DNA of 64,000 nucleotides from Ectocarpus siliculosus. Lineage: Eukaryota > Sar > Phaeophyceae > Ectocarpales > Ectocarpaceae. Of this stretch, positions 25,596-37,986 are shown one piece after another. The notes under the pieces are model-generated. The model made no database searches and was not told where the DNA came from. It saw only the letters and a program-made list of their open reading frames with translations. The position numbers and the translations under genes were made by a program. The stretch lies in the NCBI GenBank assembly GCA_000310025.1, contig FN648654.1:26827-90826 (forward strand), in the 5' to 3' direction. The first letter of the stretch is position 1; each line of letters starts with the position of its first letter.

Positions 25596-27715
25596 TCAAG
25601 CTTCATCCCCCGCTCCTCCGGTCCCGCCCCCGATTTGCAGCAGAGTCATCTCCTTCTCCACCGATCGCTTCCGGTCTTGGAGCGCGTAGATGCGGTTCCT
25701 GAGTGGCACAACCTTACTGTACATGAACTTGACCTTCACGTATAGCCTTGCAGGCGACGGTACCCACCGGTTGTTCGCCTGCGGAGCACCATGACAAACA
25801 ATATCACCGTGTCATACACGTATGGAGTGCGTAGATTCGTTCTATCGAATTCCCGAATGCCCGGCTAGCACGGGGCGATTATGGGACAGTTGGCAAATTA
25901 TCGAATATGAACCACAGATTGCTAGACATCTTCATGGCATATGGCCATCTTGGTCGTCGGCGGGGTTCACTCCTGTGCTATTGCACAAGAATGGCGATAG
26001 CACAAGCGCGTCTTTCCTACAGCCTAAAAAAACAATGCGCATCAACATGATAATACCGAGTAATGTCCCTACTCCTTCTGCGCCCTATGGAGGTTTGCTA
26101 GACAACTGCAACATCCACGCACTCTTCGGGCAACTCCGTGCACTATGTTGGCCCTTCCCTGTCTTCCTCACAACGTTGAGGTTTCTCCACTGGTGCACAC
26201 CAAAACGTCTGCGGTAGTGATTGCCGGCCTTCACAGCTGGCCGCAAGCAGGAGTCACCGCCGGCGAAAATCGCCCGGCATACACCAAAACCCGAAACCTC
26301 GTTGACCACAACCCCGCCTCCAACAAGCACTCGAAACCGCGCGGCTTGCCTTTTTGAGCACGGTAAGCGGCAAATCGTGCTCCCTCTGGTCCGCCAGCTC
26401 CCTCAGCGAGACCCGGCACGTCCCGGCTCTCTTCGGGGCCCCGGCACTACTGCTCCCCCCCCCCTTAGCATCTCCGCCCCCCCTGGACATAGAAGAGGAC
26501 CCCGAGTGCCTCGCCTGCGTCACGTCGAAGACAAGCTCTGCGTCCTGCGAGCGTATCGGCGCCATCACAAACACCTGGCTGAAGACCATCCCGGCAACGG
26601 TTGACGCTGCGCTGTCCCCGCCGCGGCCGGGGGGGGCGGGGGTGCGGCTCCCCCGTTCGGCGGGACGGCTGGCTTGGAGTGCGGGTCCCGGGGGCGTTTT
26701 GTCGCCCTGCCGGGAGTTGCGCAGGGAAATGACGATCGTTGTGGCCTTTCGCCCAGGAGCGTTTCGACGACACGGTGCAAGGGTCGAGAGAGGAAACGGG
26801 AGGGGTCTGGATTGAGGTGCGCTTAACGCTTTCAGACCTATTCTTCCTGGAGACAAGCTACCATCGGTGGGGTGGAACGCCTGTCTACATCTTCAAGGTA
26901 GATATGTTTCTACATCTTCGAGGTGGAGATGGGGTAGAAGTTTGTATGCTGTTGGGGCGTTTCGTGGCTACACCGTGTGTGCCGAGCTTTGCAACCAAAG
27001 CTTCGCTCGAGTGCCTCCAGAGCCGAATAGTCTAGCCTGCGACCAATCAAGGTGCCGTTCGACTCTGTTGGGACCTACATGGGGGTCCCCTTCCATGCCA
27101 TCGAGGCGAATAAGCTTGATGTTGAGGCATCCCAACGGCAGGCCGTGCTTGGTCTCGCCTATCCCCGTCTGCTCGTTGAAGGTCTCGTGCTGGTATGCTC
27201 CCTAAGTTGAGAGAAGGAAAATAACAACATTCACGGTTCGGTCGGATGCGGGGAGCGCACTAGTTTGGGCAACATTGTTTGTTGTGAAAATCCCCCTCAC
27301 AGGCAAAAAATAATACCAATGCGCCGGCCACAAACGCCACAAAGTAGTTGCGACGCAGCTGCACCCGGGGTGAATTGCGACGTGGAACATCAGACCCTGA
27401 CAAGCATGGGGTAATACATGTACTGGGACACACGTTTAGCCACACCGTCTTGGTCCACTGCTGAAGGATCAGCATGAAATCACAAAACAGTCACCTAACA
27501 GCATCGACCACTGCCGTACACAGCTACTAATAAGACACCCACCCGTTGCGTGCGTGCCGCTCGGTCTTCACGGTATGGCGTGCTGATTCTGCCTTTGAGA
27601 ACACGCCACACACATTTTCTCTGCTTATTACCCTATTCTCCTCTACCTGCAGCTGCTCCTTGACAATCTTGAGGCTCCTGGTGACGTCGCGAAGCTCTGT
27701 TCTTAGGCGTCCCAG
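25596..27715 (-). CDS. coiled-coil and C2-like domain exons, C-terminal end
   Basis: Four phase-0 exons: 27715-27647 (23 codons, ends CAG|gtagag), 27201-27079 (41 codons, ends CAT|gtaggt), 26706-26350 (119 codons) and 25733-25596 (stop TGA at 25598-25596). The first encodes a helical coiled-coil segment (LGRLRTELRDVTRSLK). The second opens a C2-like fold with CLNIKLIRLDGMEGDPH, the beta-1 strand and first loop. The third continues with VFSQVFVMAP and AELVFDVTQARH, then CRVSLRELADQ; a long Gly/Ser/Pro insert interrupts it. The fourth is a helical tail (FMYSKVVPLRNRIYALQDRK). C2 domains bind membranes, often with calcium, but only one Asp-rich loop is visible here, so calcium binding is open. 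The third exon seems to use a GC donor (AAAAAG|gcaagc). No separate 5' end was found between 27716 and the anoctamin gene, and these exons may be the 3' end of that gene. Confidence 0.6.
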
Positions 27716-28504
27716 CTGCACAGGGCAAGGTTGGAAACCAATGAGGGCCGAAGGGGCGGGGCCGGTAGAAAGAATGCAGGAGGAAACCGGTGTTGGTTAT
27801 GAGTGGAGAAGTCGCTGAGGTCGCCAGGTTGCAGCATCTTGTGCCTTCGAGGTGTTGTCAAGCATAGATGCGGATGCGGCGACAATGGTGTCAGGAGCCA
27901 TGGTCGAATGACTCTCAGCTTGGCGAACGTAGTGTACCAGTCTTCACATAGGAACGAACCCCAAGAATATGGGAAACATACCAGAAGTCGACATGCACCC
28001 AGTTCTAGGAACGTGCCATGCATTCGAAGCGTTCTAAGCGACTTTGTATCATGATTATCTGCAGAGGGATGGACTCCTGTCCAAGGAACACAGGTTGTTG
28101 CTTGGCATGCACCTAGTTCTGGGGGCGTGCCACACGATCAAAACGTTCTGCCCCCTTCGGCGGTGATACAAAAAAAAAAAAACTCTTGCCCTAGCGGTAT
28201 TGTACGTAGGCCGATACAGGTGGGTGTCTGTGTTCGGACCCTTGTGACGTCTTGACGAGCCAAAGGGAGGAGAAGAGGTGCGAAGAAACACCAGGCCTTA
28301 TCGAGATTCATGAGTTGAGGCCACCTTCCGAACAACGCCTTGAGTGGGTCACTTCTGGTCTGCTCTTCTACCAAGGGAGTTTGCACGCGGGTCGAAGTTG
28401 TCGCAGGTTTGCTCATGGCGGGGTGTGAACAACCCTCCAAGTTGAGATCCCTGTTGGGTCTCCCCGTAACAATTGACCACCCAAAGCAAGGGGACAACTA
28501 TGGC
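27716..28504. other. intron or short intergenic gap
   Basis: Contains a degenerate direct repeat: 27992-28035 and 28107-28149 share CATGCACC, AGTTCT, CGTGCCA and CGTTCT in order. No Met-initiated exon joining phase 0 into 27715 was found, which favours this stretch being an intron of one anoctamin-C2 gene. Confidence 0.45.
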
Positions 28505-31500
28505 TCAGCTCGCCTGCGCGGAAGCCCCCGGAGAGAGCTGCCTCCCGCGCTGTTTCCCGTCAAACTGAAGGCCCACGATGTCCAAGTTTCCCCTGTGCTG
28601 GGCCTCCCCCCCTGGACCCTGCGTTTCACCCCCACCGTCCTGAACAAACCCGTGAAGATGCTTCTCAACAACAAATCTAGTGGGGGCAGGGGCGGGCGAA
28701 AGCGAGGCAGGGCGCAAAATAGGTGTGCTTTTGCCGCAGCGCATGGACGTTGGAGAGAATGCAGCTATAATACTCTGTCTGCTTCAGACCGGGAAGGAGT
28801 ACGCCGGTTCCATTGTGGCCTCGGGTAGATTCGCGGGCTGGCGAAATTCACTCATGATTTCCGTCTGCGTGACACAGTTGCCGCCTGGAGCAATTGCGAG
28901 AGATACGTTTTCGACATCGTCGTCCCTGTCGCCCCTCTTCTAAAGGGGGACCTGGTAGCTTGTTCTAGAAGGAACACAGTTGTGTACGTGCACTTGTCTT
29001 CGTGAGACCCAGAGCAAATTTGTGTCGCGGAGTGATTTGTGTCGCGTGCGATGTTTCGGGGGATTATCTGACGACCACGGTCACAACGCCCACCTTTGAC
29101 GCGCTTTTATTATGGCTAAAGACGCCGGCTGGTCTGGGATGATGACGTGCACCAGCACCTTCAAGAGCAGCAAGGCATGCTCGAAGACGAGCCAAGTCAG
29201 AAACCTGTCCTCGGTTGATCTTTCCCCGATCAAGGCACACAAGGCATCGTCCACGAACGGAGCCAGCAGCAATGGGAAAAGTAAGCAAGTTGTTCACGAA
29301 CTCTGTTTCTTCTCTAAACGGTAACAGAATAAAATCCTACTTCTTTCGTAGCCAAAGCAAGTAGTCATATTGTGCGCGGTCTTCCAAAACGCCATGCTTA
29401 CTCGTCTTGTAAGGTGCCCCCCGTGAAGCAAATGATGGCTGTGTTGGTAAGCACCGCCAGGAAGCCCATGGCCTCCATCAGGGTGGACCACATCCCCACT
29501 CCCTCCGCCATTTCAGCATCCGGTCTCCTCATGAGGGACACCATCTTGTAGCTGTGCGCGCGAAGGCATCACGGCAGCGGTTGTCGAAGGGAGGGGGAAG
29601 GGCTACGCATCGGCATCGCAGCAGCCAGACACCGTCTAACAAAGAAAAAAAAGGTACGATGGTACGTAGATTGTTTCGCGACGTGTTGCCTTCGAGACCC
29701 CAAATCAACCTTGGAAAGCCCACACTCTGCGAGCTGAGCTACCAAGACCAGGAAGTAGCCGGGGGTAGACTTGACCTCAACGAAGAAACCGTTTCGATCA
29801 TATCGCTAAGCTTCAAGATAGCTAAGGACTACCATTTGCTGTGAAAATCTTTTCTTCGATTCTGCAGCGATGCCGCCACTGCGACGAACGGTCAGCAACA
29901 CTGCGAGGCAGATAGCACATCCACACGATGGCGTTGCTGCATACGCCTTTCGAAGACCTGTTTCGTTGATGAGCCTGCCCAGGTCGAACAAAAAGCTCGA
30001 GAAATCTGATTTTCGACGAGACTGTTCCAGAAACCCAATCGGCATGACCACGTACCTGTCTGTCCTTATCTGGAGCAAGACCTCCGCGATGGCGAAGAAC
30101 GTCACAATGGGCAGCGCCGACGGGAACATGGTGATGTAGCCATACTGCAGCACTATCTCCGAGTAGTCCGAGAACGGTCCGCCGTACTCAGGAAGTCGCA
30201 GTTCCGCCTCTATGGGCTCTTCCTCTCCTCCCTTCCCGCTAACATCCTCCTCTGCCCCGTCCGCCGCCCTGCCGCGTCCTCCGCGCCCTTCGCCACCGGC
30301 GACAGCGCTACTTCGGTGACGATCCTCGTCGGCCTACAAGGCAGCAACAAGCCGGAATGTGCAATGAATTCGAAGAGACCCTTGTGAGACGTAGCGATGG
30401 AGGATGGTACAGTAGTGCACCGTGGGGTTTCAGAAAATTTAGGACCATAAACTTGTTCTGGGAGTACTACATCAGGAACCCGTTTGGCGTTTGAGTCTGG
30501 AAGGATACTTCAAGGGCCCCGTGCGGCCCGATTCGGCGGTTCGTTTCGTTATTTTCCGGTTACAGCAGAAAGTCGGGTTTATGATCACCACCTCAACCTT
30601 TTCGCCTTCGTTTGCATCTGTCTGCCCGTAGCACCATTTTCTATCCACAAGCGGCTTGTTCTGGACAAAAATTCCCGGCGTGTAGCACTGCGATACTTTG
30701 GGATGCTATCGCCGGAGTTAGCTCGCGGCCGTGAGTCGATGTTGACAACGTCCCATTCCACGACTGGGCCACAAGATCGTCTTTGGCTCGGTTTTGGTAC
30801 GCCGCTCCGCCTCCATCACCTGCTCGATTCCCCTGCCCTTGCCCTTAGCGGCTGCGTCCAGCATGCGTGACGTAACGAGGGGAATGATGACCTCCATGCC
30901 AACCATGATGAAGCGGACGGCGAAGATGGCGACCAGCAGCAATCGCACCTTCCTCGTATCGATGTTTGTTTGCACGCGACGGTATCATGGCCGAAACGTT
31001 TGACGTCAACGAGCACGAGCGATACGGGAGGTCATTGCTGTGAAGAATTTTCGCTTGGTTTGGTACAGGGAAAGGCCAGAGTATCACCTATCGGAAGTGG
31101 TAATATTGCGCCACGTAAGGAGAACATGGCGGAAAGGAACGAACGTTGTCATTGTGATGCAAGTGCATCCTTCTGGTCTCTCACCTTTTCTTAGCCTACT
31201 GTTCGGGACCATTTTTTCCGCTCAAAGGTAAACATGGGAGACGGGGCTATATGTATATCTCGCATTCCCTTGGATTGCTTCTCCACGTGTGACGGACGGC
31301 CTGACGCAAGCTGGACGCAATTCTCCCGAGACACTCTCGGCTTACTGATTCTTCCTTGGAACCCGCGAGGATTGTCAATAATTTTCCCTCTACGCCGGGG
31401 TTGGATAAGGTATTTCAGCGGTGTCACGTACCGCTGTCTCAAACCAACTTGATGACAAACGCCTACCGCAAGCGTTACCGCACCTCATATATGCATGAGT

Positions 31501-34500
31501 CGGTACATCCGTAGATTTGCTCCTCAATAAAGGCCGTGTAGCACAGGGCGGAGTAGTTGTTGAACATCTGCATGGCAGGAAACGAACGAAGCCGGGAGTC
31601 AATGCATTTCATGCGGCCGTAGCATGACCCCGGGAAACACTTGATTCTTGCGTGCAATACCACCCGAAGTGCTGAACATCCAGACAAGCCAGAAATTGGA
31701 CGGAACCAACAAAACCAACTCATGCACTGAGGAAGAAAGCACGGCACGCAAGGATAGGAACACCCACGCCTAGTGACGCGAGGAAAAGAGAAAGGAAAAC
31801 TGTAGCTGCGGCTATTCGAAGCCTCGAGAAGGGACTGACGGCCACACAGAGGCTCGGAGATGGAAAGCTGTTCAGCTACTGGGACGATCGCTGTGCATGG
31901 TAGCATGGATGAGCGGGCGGGAACGGAAATCCCTAATAATCTCTGCCAAAGTCGAATACTGCAAGGGCTTACTGGAGCGGACAGGGTCTTAGTCTTGAAT
32001 CGCGCGGATACATGCACTAGAAAAGATGAATGAGTGAAGCTACAACACGGAGAATTTCCGTACAGAATGACGAACAGAGATATGTGCGCAGTTCGGCCGG
32101 CGGGTGGTGGTCTCTGTTTCTCTGTGTGTCTTCTTTTCCCATGTCATTGGCCGATACGAAGGGAGTCACAGAGGATACTTATGTCCGGTTTTATGAACCA
32201 TTTCCTCGCCGGGGCCGGTCTAGTCAGCCTGAGCCCAAAATTCAAGCCACCGACAAAAGACAACTGACAACATCGTTCATCAGCGCACTACACCAAGTGA
32301 GCGAATGAAGAACTCGCATCGCCAACAGCTCGGCACAAAAAAAGGAGAGCCTTGCGAGGCATCAATGATTGACTCGACCGTACAACAATCGGCAGCATCT
32401 CCGTCTGGAGTTTAGACATCTGCGGTGGATGGTCAACAGCACAGCAGTTGTGTAGCCCGGACACGGAGAGACGTAATGATCTCGGCCATAGAAAGTGGTA
32501 ATTCACCCAAAACATTGGCCGTGTTGACAACCCAGACGCCGACAATACCGGGTCTAGACGGCGTCATGGGGAAAAGGAAAAAGTGGGAAAATTAGAGCAT
32601 TCCCAGAGTGCAACTTTGATTCCTTCAGTACCGACCATTCTAAAAAGCATCGTTGTCCCAAAACCCATGCTCCTGGAAAGGGCAAAAAACAAGCCTTGAC
32701 GAGGAGAGCATTATTTCTAAGGCGCCACAACTGGAAAAGGAATGAGTTGGCAAGTGAGGGTAGCTCTGCGCAATAGCACACCTGAAAGAGGAATGTCTTG
32801 AAGATGAGGTTATTCTCGTAGTCTGTCTCCGTGCGGTAGTTCTCGAAGTCGTTCAGCCTCTTCACCACGCGGGAGTAGACAAAAGAGAGGAACTGGATTT
32901 GAAGGGACGCCAGGAAACTCGTTGCGTAGCCTGCCCACCTGAAGGTTCGAAAGACGCTCATCCAATGAGAACGATGTTCTTGCTCCGAACGAAGATACAA
33001 TGCAATCATTGGAAAACTTATTCGTTAAGTGCTTGTTCACAAAGCACGGTGTCCTCCATTGAACGACATTCTATCGGCGACACAAGCAGTGCAACACTGG
33101 AAAAACAAACCGTCTTGTGACCAGACATCCGAAACGACCTCTCCTACATTGCTGAGAATAAACTCCCTGCGTTTCCCACAGATTCGTAAGTAACAATCCT
33201 CCCAAGCGGATTTGCAGACAGCATCAAGTAGCGCTCTCTTCAGCCGAAAACACGAACGAACTCCGTAGAAATACCGCCGCTAGTAGTTAAGAACGGTAGG
33301 ACCCGTTATCTCTCGGTCCCGCAACCAAATGGAGAAACTACAAGATTATAAGAATTTCGTTTCAATACGCCGCATAATAAGGCTAACGCCCTAAACACAG
33401 AAGCGAGAATGTAGTTGTCTTCAAAGGCGAACACTATTGCGAGGCGCCTGGCCATTTTCTGTGTGGCAAAAGGGAGGCCACAAGGGAAGGTCATTCCCAC
33501 CCCAACTTTTCCGCGATAGGAGTCAGAAGGAAGGGTTCATCTGCTGGATGGTTCCACTGGATCTAATACTTGTGTGTTCGATGTACATACCCATTTTCCT
33601 CACGGCGAAAAATAGACCTCAGGGCCTACGCAATCCCATTCAGGTCGGCTATGGGTTGTCGTGGTGACCTTCACCCCGGGTGCAAAAAGATGAACCAAGT
33701 TCCGAGGTTTACACCGTTGGGATACCATCGATAAATACGACCGAGGCAAACCTGACCACGACTAGGTGGTGTGTTCTTCCTTCACGAAACGGTACGGCAA
33801 TACTTACGTGTAGCCGAGGTCGGTTTCGAGGTAGTGCTCCAGCCATTCCACTAGGCCGACGAGCAAGAGCAAGCCCGCGACGAACAGGAGGACTACCACC
33901 AGCCCTAGCACTTGGCGAATCTGCGCCAAGAGCAAACAGCCGATGCTTGTGATGCCAGCGAGCATTTCAGGTTTGCAACGGCATGCAGGATAGTTCTGAC
34001 GCACGCTTCTCTGTCGCGCGGGTAGACTACGAATCCTACTGCAATTGACGTGTGGGAAAGTTCCGAAGCGACGGAGAGATGGACACTCTCATCGCACGGC
34101 GTTCTTTCTACTCATACTTCCAGACGAGGGATTCGGTCTCTCGCCGAGAGAGAGGGCCTCACTATCCACTCGAAAAAGCGCCCCCCACGCTCCACCGTAC
34201 AGATGTACGCAAGAACCCGAACGTACGCACACCCACTGGTGCTCTGGCAACCTCGTCTTCTACCACTCTAGAGAATCTTCCGCGCACTGCTGAACTCCGG
34301 GTGGGGGTAGCGCGGGACCGGTAACGCCAGGCAAAAATTGCTCGGATACCAATAGAAACACAGTTTGTAGGGTCACTTAACGCTGTGCATATATTGTTTT
34401 TGTATATCCTGGGACTCTACTTGTTCAATCATTTCTCCCCAGATTTTTTTTTGTTTTCGCGAAGAATGACATAAAAAGTGCTTCTGGCATCGATTACTCC

Positions 34501-37500
34501 CGGTTCGACATATTCACACCTTTCGCTTGTGCTCCGGATAGTAGGTCTGGAAAGTGTTCGTTACCGGGGAGCGACGTCGACCACCCCCAGGGCTGTCTTT
34601 GTCGCCCTCGAAGTTCGGTCTGGTGTGGAGTCATAACACACGGTAAGGAAAGGAAACAAAACAAAGTAGAGTCCGCTCATCTTGCTGTAGATGGCTTTCG
34701 AAAGAAGCGGAGGGGGAAATGGGGGGGCGCCTGGCGATTCGACAACAACAACAAGCTCGCACAGTTTGTGAGGCATCGTTTATACGCAACTTTGCAAGGA
34801 CCCGCCTCCCAAGCATGCCGACAAACACGATCGATAGCCCAGCCGAGTACGTGTACCTGTCCTTTTCGATCTCCTCGAAGCCAGAGGTGCCCCACTTGAC
34901 CGCGATCACTTTTTCTTCACGATCCCACAGCTCTTGGTAGATGACGCTCCACAACACGATCCCCACCGCCATGGACACCTGTTTCGAAATGTTCATTGTT
35001 TCTGCACTTCGGCCCGGGGGGTTCTTCGCGTGGTACCTCACACTCTGCTGTCTCGACATCGCACGAGTCTGCCCGTTGCCACCTTTCCTACTTCGCTGTT
35101 GGTTATGCGTATGGCGTCTTGGCGACATGCTACAGCAGTTCCTAGCTGAACGGTAGAGGCGCACACACACGCGAGCCTGGGAACACAACCATGGTTATTC
35201 CATAGCCAAACACAACCATGGTTATTCCATGCCCACGTCTGTCGGAATACTCGAGAAGGGCCGGCGCGGCGCATCCGAAAGTTGCAACACATCCAATGTT
35301 GGACGCGTTTCTGCTGCATGCCTGGCATGTGGCGTAGGTTGACGCCGCAACCGACCGGGCGACGGCACAGCCGTTCACTGTTGTATATACCGCTGCTGCG
35401 ATCAACCTGAGGCTCCCACTAAAGAGGGGAGAGCACTTCATCGGTTTGGTTACCCTGACCATTAGGCAAAAATCAGTCACAGAACCGGGTTTCTGTAAGC
35501 CTTTTCTGAACTACAGTACCTGGCGAAAAATATCCAGTCATCACCTGGGAGAACGTCCACCCTGACTCTTCGAACGTGATCCCCTTCACGAGGATGTAGA
35601 TCTCTATCCCGACCCCGTACAAGGCCGGCACGATCAGTGCCCACCTTCGGTAGTTGTGGGGTTGGGAACGTCGTGGGACCATTCGTGCGGTAGGTGAATC
35701 GGGTCATTCACAGCAAGGCCTGAATTGTCCCCAAATCACATTCGTTCCTAAAATCTTCCGGGGAACTTTTCAAAGTGCACCCCCCCTCCTGACACCATTC
35801 TCAAGCCACGTTGTTGTTGATCTGCTTCATGCGTCTTGTAGAAATCCACGCCTACGTTTTTTTCTCCAATCGGCTTGATGCGCAAACCCGAATGCTATTT
35901 AAAGCGCCTGGTTAAAGATGTCATGCGGGAAGTGATGTATGTGCGTACGTGCCGTTTTGTTCATCATTTGAAAACCAGACAACTCTCAGCAGTCTTGAAC
36001 ATTGTTCTAGGTGAGAGAAACATCTCGCTCCTCCTATTAGGTTCCGCCATGAACTCTACACCTAACTTCCATTTCTATATTTCTATACGCTTCGACGAGA
36101 TGCTGTAGTACCTGGGGTGAACTCGTGTGGCACCGCGGGGAAAACAGGGGCTAACTGGGAGGTTTGTCCACGCAGCGTGTATGTACTCTATTTTCGATGG
36201 TGAGATCGAGCGTTGCTTCCTCCCCAAACTGACGTGCAATGGATCTGCACATGCTCTGCACCATGTATTGATTGTGTTATGAGAGCTTGTTTGCTTTGTT
36301 ACGTGTCTTCCATCTTCTGCAATGGCTATCGTATGATGTATGATGAAACATTCGAAAGGGAAAGACGGAGGGGGGGGGGGGGTCTTACGCGTAAAAACCT
36401 AGCCAGGCGAAGTAGAAGGCCATTTTTTCCCCGAAGTAGCCACGGATATCGTCGAGCGGCTGACAGAATAGCTGGAGGAACCACGGCGCGGAATTGCCGT
36501 GGTCCATCATCTGCACAATCGTTACAGAGCGGTCGATTGGAGTAGCAGGCTGGATCAGGTTGCCGCGTAACTATGTTGGCCTCAACAGTCTTACAGTCTA
36601 ATCCCCAGAATATCACAAAAAATATGCACTCTTGTTGTACGAGTGCGAATTTCTCGTTCATCGGGCATACTCCCGAATTCCCGCGTGGCTCAATAAACAC
36701 TGTGGTCCTTACACTTCTCTGGACCGCTGCATGCTCCACAACAACCATGTTAAGGTGGTGCTTCCTTCATCGACCGTCTAAGGGATTCCCACGTAGAGGC
36801 GAACAAGGCATTTTTCGTTGAAGGCGCATCTAAATGCGACCAACGATGGGTGGAGTTTTTTTTCATCTCAAGCTGGAGAAATGGATGATACCTACGGTAG
36901 ATTTCAAGGATGAGCGAAATTTGGATGTACGTCAGTTAGCACTTGGCTGGGCGAGCGTTTCCGTTCAGGCTGCTCCCATAAACTAGACTACGACCTCATA
37001 CGAAGACAACACCCTTCGCTCTATCTAGCACGTCATTTTACATCCCATCGTTGTGTCGTGGCTGTGCCCTACCTACACGACGCGTAACATTTAATGCATG
37101 CGTCAAACCATCAAGGAGCAATACATCAACGTGCCCTAGTTAACTTGCACAGCAAGACAAACACAGCAATTATATCAGGGAAGTATTGCGAACTTGCCCG
37201 CTCATTTTTGCACCCCAACAACATTGAACTGTTCTCATGTTCCCACCTGCATGCTGAGCATGGGGGCGCCGATTCGATCGCTTCTCTCCCGCCAGAACCC
37301 CAAAGTCCACCTTTTCTGCAAAACCTGAGGGTGTGGCGGTCGAACTTCTGCTTTGATCACTGAACGCCATCTACCTATTTTGATGCTTCGCACTAGTGAT
37401 TTGCCTGGGTCGGGTACTATCTCGCTTTTCGTCCGCGTGCCAAAACATGGTGTCGTACGTTGAGACAGTTTTGCTATCCTTCGGGAATGTTTTGTGTGGC

Positions 37501-37910
37501 TTTACAGGCATGCGTGTTCCGTAGCAAACCAACCCTTAAAGAAGATTTTACGCTATTTTAGCGCATTTCAACGATTTGGTATCGGACAACTACGCATGTG
37601 TGCACAAGGGATATCCCAGTAGCATGGCTCTGTGGCGATGACCTTTCCCGCTAGGGTCGGCATACAATAGTACCACAGTACGCCATACCGCAAGGTCTAC
37701 GTGTGAGAATGCAAGTTGTCATTGTTTACTGGTGGGCGTGCCACAACGCAAAGCGCAATGCATTGTGGAGAAAGTCATCTTGACCGAGACTAAGGAGGAA
37801 GCACGGTGTAGCAGGTCTCGCAACTCCCAGTGTGACTTACCTCTTTAGTGATGACCTCTCCCCGGTTTGCATCGTGCAGGGCGCACACTGCATCGACAAT
37901 TCCCCTCGCC

Positions 37911-37986
<76 letters not shown>

